DNA from: Lysobacterales bacterium
GTDB lineage: Bacteria > Pseudomonadota > Gammaproteobacteria > Xanthomonadales > Xanthomonadaceae
Direction: 5' to 3'
DNA length: 64,000 bases
Assembly: GCA_016718605.1 (NCBI GenBank)
Contig: JADKCY010000003.1
Coordinates: 1,054,001-1,118,000 of the forward strand
Below are positions 34,223 to 43,387 of this stretch, in pieces. Position 1 is the first letter of the stretch. Every line of letters begins with the position of its first letter. A model generated the notes under the pieces. That model worked only from the letters and a program-made list of their open reading frames with translations, was not told the DNA's origin and did no database searches. A program made the position numbers and the translations under genes.

Positions 34223-34950
34223 TCACGCAGCAAGGTTTCGCATAGCGTGCGCCACTGCACCGCCGCGTTTCGCGATGTCGTCTTGCGCCAGACAGGGCGA
34301 CGCTCAGCCAACGCGTCTGCAACAGCAACCGAGCGGCTCAACCATGGTTGCGCCACCTTGAAGTTGGCCGCGATCTGCTCGGCAATGCGTCGATGCTGTC
34401 TCGCCTGCGGGTTCATCAGGTTGATCACAAAATCAGCGGGCCGCATCGCCGGAATTAAGTTCTCGCCGATCGACGCAATCTCCGACAACACGGTTGCCAC
34501 ACCATCGACCGAATAGGATTCCGGCACCAGCGGCACCAACACCCGATCCGCACACGCCAACGCCGTCATCAATCGCAGCCCGAGAGCGGGCGGGGTGTCA
34601 ATCACCACCGCGTCATACTGCTTGGCGAGAGACTTGATATGCCCCATCGCGGAAAACCCCGAAGACAGGTTCTGTCGGTCTACGCCAGTCAGACCGGCGG
34701 CGGCGGGCAACAAATCGATGTTAGCGTCAACCGTTGCCATGGGTTGCGGCAGATCAATTTCGGTAAACAAGCCATCTGAGGCGGCTCGCCCGTGTTTGTC
34801 CGCTCTGGCGATCAAGGTCGCTGTCAGATTGCTTTGCGAGTCGAGATCAATTGCCAGCACGCGCCCGTGTTCCGCCGCGCGAAAGACCAAATGCGCTGCC
34901 AACGCAGTCTTACCTACGCCACCTTTGTTGTTGCTGACCGTCACGATCAC
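34195..34950 (-). CDS. Orphan ParA/MinD-type ATPase
   Basis: A 251-residue deviant-Walker ATPase with GTG start at 34950 (AGAGG eight bases before). Motifs: VTVSNNKGGVGKTALAAHL, LAIDLDSQSNLTATL, YDAVVIDTPPALGLRLMTAL and VLVPLVPESYSVDGVATVLSEI. It is related to but clearly distinct from the parA at 27 kb. No ParB-like or cargo gene adjoins it: truC is convergent with a 28-base overlap of the 3' ends, and an SDR gene is divergent. ParA-like orphans position cellular cargos such as chemoreceptors or carboxysomes, but nothing here points to a specific cargo. Confidence 0.88.
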   Translation of the reverse strand: MIVTVSNNKGGVGKTALAAHLVFRAAEHGRVLAIDLDSQSNLTATLIARADKHGRAASDGLFTEIDLPQPMATVDANIDLLPAAAGLTGVDRQNLSSGFSAMGHIKSLAKQYDAVVIDTPPALGLRLMTALACADRVLVPLVPESYSVDGVATVLSEIASIGENLIPAMRPADFVINLMNPQARQHRRIAEQIAANFKVAQPWLSRSVAVADALAERRPVWRKTTSRNAAVQWRTLCETLLRDYGVLPVED

Positions 34951-35117
34951 GTTGTTGGCCTCTGTCGTGGGGATGGGCGCAATGTAGCGCGGGACGCTGG
35001 ACGCCGTCAGCGAAGTTCGCCACGAAGTCCAGGGCAGAGTTCGTACACTCCGGCCTCAACATCGTTTGCAACATGTATGCCTTTGCCATCCAGACTGCGC
35101 ACAACAGGAACGCCACC

Positions 35118-35912
35118 ATGACCAAGACCGTCCTCATCACTGGCGCCGGCAGCGGACTCGGAGCCGCTTTTGCACGTCTTTACGCCAGCCAAGGCTGTCA
35201 GGTGATTGTTGCTGACGTGAATGCGACGCGCGCCGACGAGACTCGTGCCAGCATCCTCGCGCAAGGCGGCCACGCAACCGCCTTTGAGATCGACATCACG
35301 CGCGAGGTGGACTGGGAAAACTTGCGTCTCGCCTTGGCCGAGCAAGGCATCGTGGTCGATCTCCTGATCAACAATGCCGGCGTCGCGTCTGGCGGTCCCA
35401 CACTGGCTGCGGACATGGACGAATGGCAGTGGATGCTGGATGTGAACCTCCTTGGCTTGGTTCGAGGCTGTCGTTGCTTCGTTCCGGACATGCTGACCCG
35501 AGGTCAGGGGCAGATCATCAATATCGCCTCCTTCGCAGGCCTCGCCGGCGCGCCGGGCTTGGGAAGTTATGGTGTTGCCAAAGCCGCAGTGGTTGCCTTC
35601 AGCGAGTCGCTACGCGCCGAGTTGGCCTCGCAAGGCGTGCGTGTCTCCGTCGCCTGCCCGGCATTCTTCAAAACACGGTTGCTCGACAGTTTTCGCGGCA
35701 CACCGCGCATGCTGAAAACCGCCGCCAAACTCATGGACGAGGCCTCGCAAACAGCGGATGACATTGCCTCGGCAATCCAGCGGGCGGCAGCAAAGGACGA
35801 GTTCCTCATCATTCCGACGGCAGTCGAACGCCGTCGCTGGTGGTGGAAGCGCCATTTCCCCGACCTTTACTTCACACAGATGAAAAAGCGCATCGCGCGC
35901 AGAACGGGCTGA
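35118..35912 (+). CDS. Short-chain dehydrogenase/reductase
   Basis: A 264-residue SDR from ATG 35118, preceded by AGGAACGCCACC. The cofactor motif is LITGAGSGLGAAFARLYASQG, followed by NNAG (LLINNAGVASGG) and the catalytic Ser ... Tyr-x3-Lys as IASFAGLAGAPGLGSYGVAKAAV. The C-terminus has a basic, aromatic tail (RRRWWWKRHFPDLYFTQMKKRIARR) as in membrane-associated SDRs acting on lipids or fatty acyl substrates. The substrate is unknown. Lone gene between a divergent ParA and the GGDEF-EAL gene. Confidence 0.9.
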   Translation: MTKTVLITGAGSGLGAAFARLYASQGCQVIVADVNATRADETRASILAQGGHATAFEIDITREVDWENLRLALAEQGIVVDLLINNAGVASGGPTLAADMDEWQWMLDVNLLGLVRGCRCFVPDMLTRGQGQIINIASFAGLAGAPGLGSYGVAKAAVVAFSESLRAELASQGVRVSVACPAFFKTRLLDSFRGTPRMLKTAAKLMDEASQTADDIASAIQRAAAKDEFLIIPTAVERRRWWWKRHFPDLYFTQMKKRIARRTG

Positions 35913-36092
35913 GTCACGCCCCGAACCCAACGCCACCGTATGGACCAAATCGCTATGTGGCGTAGCAATTGCATCCAGAACGGCATGTCCCTGAAAGCCA
36001 TCTTGACCCGAGCCCGCGTGTAACGCAGGCTGCGGGCGGAGTCTGTGGGGGCTCCGTGCAACGCGACCCAATGCGTTTGCCGTCGACAATTT

Positions 36093-36112
36093 GACCGCAT
36101 GAGCGTGCGGTC
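36093..36112 (+). terminator. Hairpin between the SDR and GGDEF-EAL genes
   Basis: GACCGCA and TGCGGTC form a 7-bp stem around a 6-base loop, then GGTGCTTTTGCTT. It is 25 bases before the GGDEF-EAL ATG, so it may terminate SDR transcription or sit in the leader of the next gene. Confidence 0.45.
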
Positions 36113-36136
36113 GGTGCTTTTGCTTCAGGGGAACGC

Positions 36137-39100
36137 ATGGCGGTAAAGGACTCTCTTCGCGATGCCACCGGGCGGACTGCGTTCCGCCGGGCAGCCGTGC
36201 TGGGTTGGGGAGTGCTCGCCGTGCTGTATTTCGCGCTTTTTTTACTGCTGTGGCGCGGGATGCAAGAGCAACAACGTGGCACCGAACGCCTCGTTGCAAC
36301 CGTCAGCACGCACGTCGCGCAACTCACCACGTCAACCTTGCGAAGCATCGAGCGCTCGTTGCTGGGTGTGCGCCAAACTGTGCTTGGGCAGCGCATCACT
36401 CGCCCAGAGCTGCCGCCCGCGCTGCCAGCCAGTTTTATGGCGGAAATCCGCGCCAGACACCCTGAGTTGCTTGACTTGCGCGTGGTTGAGGTGGATCCCG
36501 CGAGTTGGATTGACCGTGCCTGCGAAAACGATGGTCAGTGGATTCGGATCTGCGTCGATGGACCGTTTCAACGCGAAGGGCAATGGCGCCTGCCACTTCG
36601 CTTGCCCTTGGATGACACACGCTCCTACTGGATACAAGCGGAGCTGGATTTGCATTGGCTTGAACAGATCTCGCTGCAACAGGATCTCGGCGACCGGGGC
36701 AATTTGCTGGTGTCGCACGAGTCTGGCGCCATTTTGGCGGGTTCGGGCGCGGGCTCGTCGACGGGCAGAAGTCACCCACCGATACGTGCAGGAGCAGAGG
36801 GTGCGGTCAGTGGCAAGTATCGCCCGAGTGTCGACGTTGAAAGCGCCTCTGCAGATTCGACACGCCCTGCCGTGTTCCGCTACTCGGCAACCCGTCAGGT
36901 AGAACCCTATCCCTTGTTGGTGACCGCAGGATCATCGCGCCAGAGCGCCATGGCGCTCTGGCTACCCGCTGGCCTGCTGGTCCTCGTGATGCTGCTCAGC
37001 GGTCTGGTCTGGTGGGTCGCGTTGCGTTCGTTTGCACGCAATTACCTGCAACAGAAGGCATTCACCAACGAACTTCAGCAAAGTCGCGATGCGCTCCGCC
37101 AAGCACAAGAACTCGCTCAGATGGGCGGCTGGACCATCAGTGGTCGCCCGCATCAATGGCGCGCGTCGGAGGAACTGGCAACGCTGTTGGGGCATGAACA
37201 CCGCACGCTGGCTGGCTCTCTACGCGAGATTGTTGCGCCGGGCGATCTTGAAGCCCTTCGGCGGGCGTGCACCCATGCGTCCATTCGTCGCAACGGACTG
37301 GACATCGAAGTGACCGTTCGCCATCAACAAGGTGATTTGAAGGTCCTACGCGTCCGTGGCTCACTGCAACGTGAGGCGAATCGCTTTGTACTGCGCGGCA
37401 CGGCACAGGATGTGACCGATAGCGTGCTGGTGCTGGCCCGCTTGCGCGATACCGAGTCCCGCTATCGCTTCCTGTTCGCCAACAATCCCATGCCCCTTTG
37501 GATTGTGGCCGCTGATGACCTTCGCTTTCTCGAGGTGAACAGTGCGGCCTTGGCGCACTATCAACGCACAGAAACTCAGTTCCGTGGATTAGCGCTGGAT
37601 GTGCTGGTACCCGAGGAGGATCGCGATCGTTTAAGGCGCAGCCTCGCCCATCGCCGCAACGACGAACGCTCAGCAGATTTGTGGCGTCACGTGCGTGCAG
37701 ACGGTCTCGTTCTGCATGTGCTGGTTTACTGCGTGCGCATGGACTACCAAGGGGTTTCGGCGTGGTTGATGCTGGCGATGGATATCAGCGACTGGATTCA
37801 TTCAGAGCAGGAACGCGCCGTCAGCGAACAACGTTTCCAACTGGTTGCCCAAGCGACCAGTGACGCGGTGTGGGACCTGGACCTGGCGACGCATCGCTTG
37901 TGGTGGAGCGACTCGTTCTACGAGACCTTCGGCTTTTCCCGGGAGCAGGTCGGGGACGAAGTGGTTTTCTGGCTCGACCGTATTCATCCCGATGATCGCC
38001 CGCGCGTCGAAACCACGTTTGCCGACTTCTGCAACGGCGCGACGGACCGCTGGCAGGAAAACTATCGCTTCCGCCACGACAACGGCACCTATATGGATGT
38101 CAACGATCAAGGCAAGGCGATCCGCAATGACTACGGCCAAGTCGTTCGTGTGGTCGGCGGCATGATTGACGCCAGCGAGCGACATCGCTATCAAACTGAA
38201 CTGGCCTGGCAGGCCAGTCACGATGCACTGACAGGATTGCCAAATCGTGTCGCAATCACGCAGAAGATCGCTGCGGCGATCCAGCGCGCGGAGCGTGACA
38301 GCACGCAGGTCTGCGTGTTGCTGATCGACCTTGACCACTTCAAGGTGATCAATGACAGCCTCGGCCATGCCATGGGTGATGAAGTGCTCAAGGTGATCGC
38401 CTTGCGCTTGAGTACGCTGTTCTCGGGTGACGCGCTGGTGGGTCGCTTTGGCGGCGACGAGTTCGTCGCAGTCATTCCGCACGGCATCGATCACGTTGCG
38501 CGACACGACCTGCTGCACTTGATCGCCGAGCCGGTCGAATTGATGGGAGGACTCCGATACGTGACGCCCAGTATTGGCATTGCCTGCTTCCCGCAGCACG
38601 GTGGCGACGCCAATACCTTGCTGAAGAATGCAGACCTTGCGATGTACGGTGCCAAGCAACAGGGCCGCAACACATGCGTGGAGTACGACCGCACACTCGA
38701 GACCGACGTCGATGAGCGCTTGGATGTTGTCTCGCGACTGCGGCGCGCACTTGATGATGGTGAATTCGTATTGCACTTCCAGCCGCAGTTCACTGCCGAC
38801 AGTCGACAGTTGACCGGGATCGAGGCATTGGTCCGCTGGCAGCACCCGGAAAAGGGCTTGTTGCCGCCCGCACAGTTCATACCGATCTGTGAGGAGAGTG
38901 GGCTGATTATTCCGCTCGGCCGCTGGGTTTTGCGGGAGGCTTGTCGCTACCACGCGCGGCTGCAGCAACTGGGGCGTGCGGACCTGTCAATTGCCGTCAA
39001 CGTTTCGGCAGGGCAATTCTTGCGCGGTGATCTGTTGACCGACTTGCGGGCCCTTCGAACTGAATTTGCCTTGCCCTCCGGTGCAATCGAGCTTGAGCTG

Positions 39101-39493
39101 ACCGAAAGCGTGGTGATGGAAAGTCCGGAGGTCGTGATTGCCGTAATGCAGGAACTCCGCGATCTCGGCGTCTCGATGTCGTTGGATGATTTCGGGACTG
39201 GTTATTCCAGTCTTGCGTACCTCAAGCGATTGCCGCTTGATCGCCTGAAGATCGACCGGGCATTCGTGCACGATCTGCCACAAGACGAGGACGATGCGGC
39301 CATCTGCACCTCAGTGATTGCTTTGGCCTCCGCCTTGGGCCTGCGTGTGGTGGCCGAAGGTGTGGAAACCAATGACCAGCTTGAATGGCTTGCAGACCAC
39401 GGCTGCGATGAAGTGCAAGGCTACCTCATGGCGCGACCGATGCCTTTCGACGCCTGGCTGAGCGCGTTGGGCTTTGCGAACACGGCGACCTGA
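36137..39493 (+). CDS. Membrane-anchored PAS-GGDEF-EAL c-di-GMP protein
   Basis: A 1118-residue protein. TM1 about 19-40, an extracytoplasmic region of about 230 residues (CHASE-like), TM2 about 273-297, then at least three PAS units (starting near 315, 440 and 570, the last with WWSDSFYETFGFSREQVGDE), a diguanylate cyclase domain with GGDEF at 772-776 (GRFGGDEFVA), and a phosphodiesterase domain with EAL at 896-898, ELTESVV, DDFGTGYSSLAYLK and AEGVET. Both active sites look intact. No RxxD inhibitory site precedes GGDEF. ATG follows AGGGGAACGC. It is transcribed alone. The balance of synthesis and breakdown activity cannot be told. Confidence 0.94.
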   Translation: MAVKDSLRDATGRTAFRRAAVLGWGVLAVLYFALFLLLWRGMQEQQRGTERLVATVSTHVAQLTTSTLRSIERSLLGVRQTVLGQRITRPELPPALPASFMAEIRARHPELLDLRVVEVDPASWIDRACENDGQWIRICVDGPFQREGQWRLPLRLPLDDTRSYWIQAELDLHWLEQISLQQDLGDRGNLLVSHESGAILAGSGAGSSTGRSHPPIRAGAEGAVSGKYRPSVDVESASADSTRPAVFRYSATRQVEPYPLLVTAGSSRQSAMALWLPAGLLVLVMLLSGLVWWVALRSFARNYLQQKAFTNELQQSRDALRQAQELAQMGGWTISGRPHQWRASEELATLLGHEHRTLAGSLREIVAPGDLEALRRACTHASIRRNGLDIEVTVRHQQGDLKVLRVRGSLQREANRFVLRGTAQDVTDSVLVLARLRDTESRYRFLFANNPMPLWIVAADDLRFLEVNSAALAHYQRTETQFRGLALDVLVPEEDRDRLRRSLAHRRNDERSADLWRHVRADGLVLHVLVYCVRMDYQGVSAWLMLAMDISDWIHSEQERAVSEQRFQLVAQATSDAVWDLDLATHRLWWSDSFYETFGFSREQVGDEVVFWLDRIHPDDRPRVETTFADFCNGATDRWQENYRFRHDNGTYMDVNDQGKAIRNDYGQVVRVVGGMIDASERHRYQTELAWQASHDALTGLPNRVAITQKIAAAIQRAERDSTQVCVLLIDLDHFKVINDSLGHAMGDEVLKVIALRLSTLFSGDALVGRFGGDEFVAVIPHGIDHVARHDLLHLIAEPVELMGGLRYVTPSIGIACFPQHGGDANTLLKNADLAMYGAKQQGRNTCVEYDRTLETDVDERLDVVSRLRRALDDGEFVLHFQPQFTADSRQLTGIEALVRWQHPEKGLLPPAQFIPICEESGLIIPLGRWVLREACRYHARLQQLGRADLSIAVNVSAGQFLRGDLLTDLRALRTEFALPSGAIELELTESVVMESPEVVIAVMQELRDLGVSMSLDDFGTGYSSLAYLKRLPLDRLKIDRAFVHDLPQDEDDAAICTSVIALASALGLRVVAEGVETNDQLEWLADHGCDEVQGYLMARPMPFDAWLSALGFANTAT

Positions 39494-39514
39494 GTCACCG
39501 AGCATCGCCGCAGC

Positions 39515-39520
39515 TACAAT
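39515..39520 (+). promoter_or_regulatory. Probable -10 element of uvrD close to the start codon
   Basis: TACAAT ends six bases before the uvrD ATG at 39527, with no Shine-Dalgarno sequence between. The same layout is seen before polA. It suggests a leaderless transcript; no good -35 element was identified. Confidence 0.45.
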
Positions 39521-39526
39521 GCGTCC

Positions 39527-41704
39527 ATGGATGTTTCCCACTTGCTGGATGCGCTGAATCCCGCCCAACGCGAGGCCGTCACCACGGCCAATCCCCATAC
39601 CTTGGTTCTCGCCGGCGCTGGATCGGGCAAGACCCGGGTCTTGGTGCATCGTATTGGCTGGCTGACCGAGGTCGAGGGCGTACCGCCCTACGCCTTGCTG
39701 TCGGTCACATTCACCAACAAAGCCGCCAGTGAAATGCGTCATCGGATTCAGCAGATGCGCAGCGAAGGCAGTCGTGGCATGTGGATCGGCACCTTCCACG
39801 GTATCGCTCATCGCCTTCTGCGACTGCACTGGCACGAGGCGCGACTACCAGAGACATTTCAAGTTCTTGATAGTGACGACCAGATCCGTCTGTTGAAGCG
39901 CGTTACCGCCGATCTGGGCCTGGATGACAAGCGCTGGCCCGCACGCCAATCCGCTTGGTTCATCAACGCGGCCAAAGATGAAGGCAAACGACCGAAGCAC
40001 ATCGCCGGAGGCGACCCTTCGACCGATACATTGATCCGTGTCTACGACGCCTATCAGCGCACCTGCGAGCGTGCCGGTCTGGTGGACTTTGCCGAACTGT
40101 TGTTGCGTGCCCACGAATTGTGGCTGCAGCAGCCCGCCCTGTTGCACCACTATCAGCAGCGCTTCACCCATCTGTTGGTCGATGAGTTTCAGGACACCAA
40201 CAGCGTGCAGTACGCGTTTGTGCGTGTGCTGGCTGGCAGCACCGGGCGAGTGTTCGTCGTGGGTGACGATGATCAATCGATCTATGGCTGGCGGGGCGCC
40301 AAGGTCGAGAATGTTCAGCAATTCCTGCGCGATTTCGACGGCGCGGTCGCGTTGAAGTTGGAACAAAATTATCGCTCCACTGCCAACATCCTGAATGCGG
40401 CGAATGCGGTCATTGCGCACAACCCGGGTCGGCTTGGAAAAACCCTGTGGACCGCAGATCCCGAGGGTGAACTGATCGAGCTCTACGCGGCCTACAACGA
40501 AATCGACGAGGCGCGTTTCGTGGTTGAGCGGATCCAGCGTTTCATCCACGACGGCGCGGCGGCACAGGATTGCGCCGTGCTGTACCGATCCAATGCGCAA
40601 TCCCGGGCACTGGAGGAAGCGCTGATCGCGGCCCAAGTGAAATACCGTGTCTATGGTGGTCTGCGCTTTTTCGAGCGCGCTGAAATCAAGGACACGCTGG
40701 CGTATCTCCGTTTGTTGGCCAACCGTCAGGACGATGCCGCGTTCGAGCGTGCGGTCAATACCCCGACGCGCGGCATCGGGCAGCGCACGGTCGAACATTT
40801 GCGAGCGCAATCGCAGAAGCACAATCAGTCGCTTTGGGAAAGCGCGTTGGGTGCCATCCAGGACGCCACACTGAACGGCCGCGCCAAATCCGCATTGCTG
40901 GGCTTCGTGGAACTGATCGACGCCTTGGCCCGCGAAACGCAGCACACCTTGCTGTCGAACCAGATCGATTTCGTGCTGAAACAGTCGGGCCTATACGCGC
41001 ACTATGCGGAAGCCTCACGCGGCACACTGGACGCACGCACCGACAACCTGGACGAACTGGTCACCGTCGCCAGTCGATTTGCGCAGGTTGCAATTGAAGA
41101 AGGTGCCGAACCGTTACCTGAGTTGGTCGGGTTCCTCGCCTATGCGGCACTTGAGGCAGGCGAGGCGCAAGCCGAAGCATGGGAAGACTGCGTGCAGTTG
41201 ATGACCCTGCACTCGGCAAAAGGACTGGAGTTCCCGCTGGTCTGTATGGTTGGGGTCGAGGAAGGCCTGTTTCCCGGGCAGAAATCCATGGAGGACACCG
41301 CACGATTGGAAGAGGAGCGCCGGCTGGCCTATGTCGGAATTACCCGCGCGCGCCAGCAATTGGTGTTGACCTACGCGGAAACCCGTCGTATCCATGGCAT
41401 GGACACGTGGGGCGCGCCGTCGCGATTCCTGCGTGAGATTCCAAGCGCCGTTTTGCGCGAAGTCCGACCCCGCGTGCAGGTCTCGCGACCCGCCTTTGCT
41501 CAGCGAACTGCAATCCACGGTGTTTCCGAGTCGATGCCGGCTGGATTGAAACTCGGGTCGTCGGTGCGCCATGGCAATTTTGGCGATGGCGTCATCATTG
41601 ACGTCGAGGGCAGCGGCGCGCATGCGCGTGTGCACGTACAGTTCGAGTTGGCAGGCAGCAAATGGTTGGTGTTGGCTTACGCGAAACTTGAAATCCTCAA
41701 CTGA
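39527..41704 (+). CDS. uvrD: DNA helicase II (UvrD)
   Basis: A 725-residue superfamily 1A helicase. Motifs in order: LNPAQREAV (Q motif), LAGAGSGKTRVLVHRI (I), SVTFTNKAASEMRHRI (Ia), LLVDEFQDTNSVQYAFV (II), GDDDQSIYGWRGAKVENV (III), LEQNYRST (IV), LMTLHSAKGLEFPLV (V) and YVGITRARQQLVLTYAETR (VI). The C-terminal tail has the GSSVRHGNFGDGVIIDVEG motif shared by UvrD/PcrA. Functions: mismatch and nucleotide-excision repair and removal of stalled polymerase. Length matches E. coli UvrD. Confidence 0.96.
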   Translation: MDVSHLLDALNPAQREAVTTANPHTLVLAGAGSGKTRVLVHRIGWLTEVEGVPPYALLSVTFTNKAASEMRHRIQQMRSEGSRGMWIGTFHGIAHRLLRLHWHEARLPETFQVLDSDDQIRLLKRVTADLGLDDKRWPARQSAWFINAAKDEGKRPKHIAGGDPSTDTLIRVYDAYQRTCERAGLVDFAELLLRAHELWLQQPALLHHYQQRFTHLLVDEFQDTNSVQYAFVRVLAGSTGRVFVVGDDDQSIYGWRGAKVENVQQFLRDFDGAVALKLEQNYRSTANILNAANAVIAHNPGRLGKTLWTADPEGELIELYAAYNEIDEARFVVERIQRFIHDGAAAQDCAVLYRSNAQSRALEEALIAAQVKYRVYGGLRFFERAEIKDTLAYLRLLANRQDDAAFERAVNTPTRGIGQRTVEHLRAQSQKHNQSLWESALGAIQDATLNGRAKSALLGFVELIDALARETQHTLLSNQIDFVLKQSGLYAHYAEASRGTLDARTDNLDELVTVASRFAQVAIEEGAEPLPELVGFLAYAALEAGEAQAEAWEDCVQLMTLHSAKGLEFPLVCMVGVEEGLFPGQKSMEDTARLEEERRLAYVGITRARQQLVLTYAETRRIHGMDTWGAPSRFLREIPSAVLREVRPRVQVSRPAFAQRTAIHGVSESMPAGLKLGSSVRHGNFGDGVIIDVEGSGAHARVHVQFELAGSKWLVLAYAKLEILN

Positions 41705-41764
41705 GGCATTATTGGTTGCCCCCGTGTTGACAGTGTCGCGCTGTCCATTTCATGGAGTGTCGTT

Positions 41765-43063
41765 GTGGAAATTGCACTGCTCGCCGGTCTGATTCTTTTG
41801 AATGGACTGTTTGCGATGTCCGAAATCGCGCTGGTCACCGCCCGGCGTGGCCGTTTGCAAGCGCGTGCCGAAGCCGGTGATGCCGGTGCAATCGCCGCGC
41901 TCAAGCTGGGTGAAAATCCGACTCAGTTCATGTCCACCGTGCAAATCGGCATTACTTCGATTGGTCTGTTGAGCGGTATCGCTGGCGAGGCCGCCTTGGC
42001 GGATCCGTTCGCCGCGCATCTGGTGGCCTGGGGCATGACGCCTGATGCCGCGCACTATCTGGCCATGACCGTTGTTGTGGCGTCGGTGACCTATTTCTCC
42101 ATTGTGGTGGGTGAGCTGGTGCCCAAACGCTTTGGGCAGGCGCACCCCGACACCGTGGCACGTCGGGTCGCGATTCCGATGGCCTTGCTGGCCAAGGCCA
42201 CGCGTCCGTTTGTCTGGCTGTTGACCTACTCGACCAAGGTATTGCTGCGCTTGCTGGGCGTGCACAAAGAAGGCGCTGGCGCGATGACCAGCGAAGACAT
42301 TCAGGCAGTGCTGAAGGAAGGCAGCGAATCCGGGGTGATCGAGCAGCACGAGCACACCATGATGCGCAACGTCATCCGTCTGGATGAGCGTCGAGCAGCG
42401 TCGTTGATGGTGCCTCGCGGCGATGTGAGCTGGATTGACCTCGATGACACGGCTGAGCAAGTTCGTGCCGGGCTGGCCCAAGGCACCCACCATCGCATGC
42501 CCGTTGCTCGTGGCTCGCTCGATCAAGTACTCGGGATTATTGAAACTCGCATCGTTCTGGCACAGGTCCTAAATGACCAGCCGCTGGATATCGAGGGTCA
42601 CCTGAAACCCCCTCTGTTTGTGCCGGAAGGCATGAACGGCATGGAAGTGCTCGACAAACTGCGGCGATCCAGTGCGCCAATGGCCTTTGTGACCGACGAA
42701 TATGGCGATGTGATGGGAATCCTTACCCAGCACGATCTGCTGGAAGCCATCGCCGGGGAATTCCTGTCGGTCGAAGAAGATGATGCCTGGGCGATCCAGC
42801 GCGAAGACGGCTCCTGGCTATTGGACGGACTGACGCCGTTACCCATCCTGCGCGACACCTTGCACCTGGGCGAGCTTCCCGCTGAAGTGGAAGCGCACTA
42901 CCACACTCTGAATGGTGTCTTTCTTACTCTGCTCGGCCGGTTGCCCCACACCACCGACCACATTGATCTGCAGGAATGGCGCCTCGAAGTGGTGGACATG
43001 GATGGCCATCGCATTGACAAGGTACTGGCGATTCAGTCGATCACTCCTGTCGAGCCAGAGTGA
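41765..43063 (+). CDS. CNNM/CorC-type hemolysin-family membrane protein
   Basis: A 432-residue protein with GTG start at 41765. The DUF21/CNNM membrane domain spans about residues 1-180 (LLAGLILLNGLFAMSEIALVTARRGRLQ, VQIGITSIGLLSGIAGEAALA, VVGELVPKRFGQ), then a CBS pair about 200-330 (MVPRGDVSWIDLDDTAEQVRAGL ... MAFVTDEYGDVMGILTQHDLLEAIAGEF), then a CorC_HlyC domain about 345-425 (GSWLLDGLTPLPILRDTL). Related proteins transport or sense Mg/Co; haemolysis is only a historical name. Single gene. Confidence 0.92.
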   Translation: MEIALLAGLILLNGLFAMSEIALVTARRGRLQARAEAGDAGAIAALKLGENPTQFMSTVQIGITSIGLLSGIAGEAALADPFAAHLVAWGMTPDAAHYLAMTVVVASVTYFSIVVGELVPKRFGQAHPDTVARRVAIPMALLAKATRPFVWLLTYSTKVLLRLLGVHKEGAGAMTSEDIQAVLKEGSESGVIEQHEHTMMRNVIRLDERRAASLMVPRGDVSWIDLDDTAEQVRAGLAQGTHHRMPVARGSLDQVLGIIETRIVLAQVLNDQPLDIEGHLKPPLFVPEGMNGMEVLDKLRRSSAPMAFVTDEYGDVMGILTQHDLLEAIAGEFLSVEEDDAWAIQREDGSWLLDGLTPLPILRDTLHLGELPAEVEAHYHTLNGVFLTLLGRLPHTTDHIDLQEWRLEVVDMDGHRIDKVLAIQSITPVEPE

Positions 43064-43095
43064 AATTTTCTATGCCCGCTTGATAGACTGTCGCG

Positions 43096-43254
43096 GCTTC
43101 AGGTGTACGGGAAGCCGGTGAGAATCCGGCGCTGCCCCCGCAACGGTAAGCAGGCGTAGTCGGCCACTCAGCCACTGGATCACTCCGGGAAGGCGGCTCG
43201 ACATGACACCGGTCGCTCAGGTGTCACCCTGCAAGTCCGGAGACCGGCCTGAGG
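43096..43254 (+). promoter_or_regulatory. Cobalamin (AdoCbl-type) riboswitch controlling btuB
   Basis: Conserved blocks appear in order: GGAAGCCGGTGAGAATCCGG and GCTGCCCCCGCAACGGTAAGC (43110-43151), GCCACT with GGGAAGG near 43163-43193, and AAGTCCGGAGACCGGCCTGA (43233-43252). The ends CTTCAGG and CCTGAGG can close helix P1. A variable hairpin GACACC/GGTGTC lies at 43205-43224. The element ends about 135 bases before the btuB ATG and should lower expression when cobalamin is plentiful. Confidence 0.95.
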
Positions 43255-43387
43255 TGCAGTTTGACGCGACCATTCGCATGCGTCGAGCTGTCACAACGCA
43301 CTGCGGCGGGCCGTGCGGGTGTTCGCCCGTGCGGCAACGCCTGCGCTCCGTCCTGTGTTCCTGCGGGTGAGCAATCAGGAGCGTTCC

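Noticed and set aside
35913..36136. Possible c-di-GMP riboswitch in the leader of the GGDEF-EAL gene
   Set aside because: None of the conserved class I or II blocks is present; only a simple 7-bp hairpin is found.
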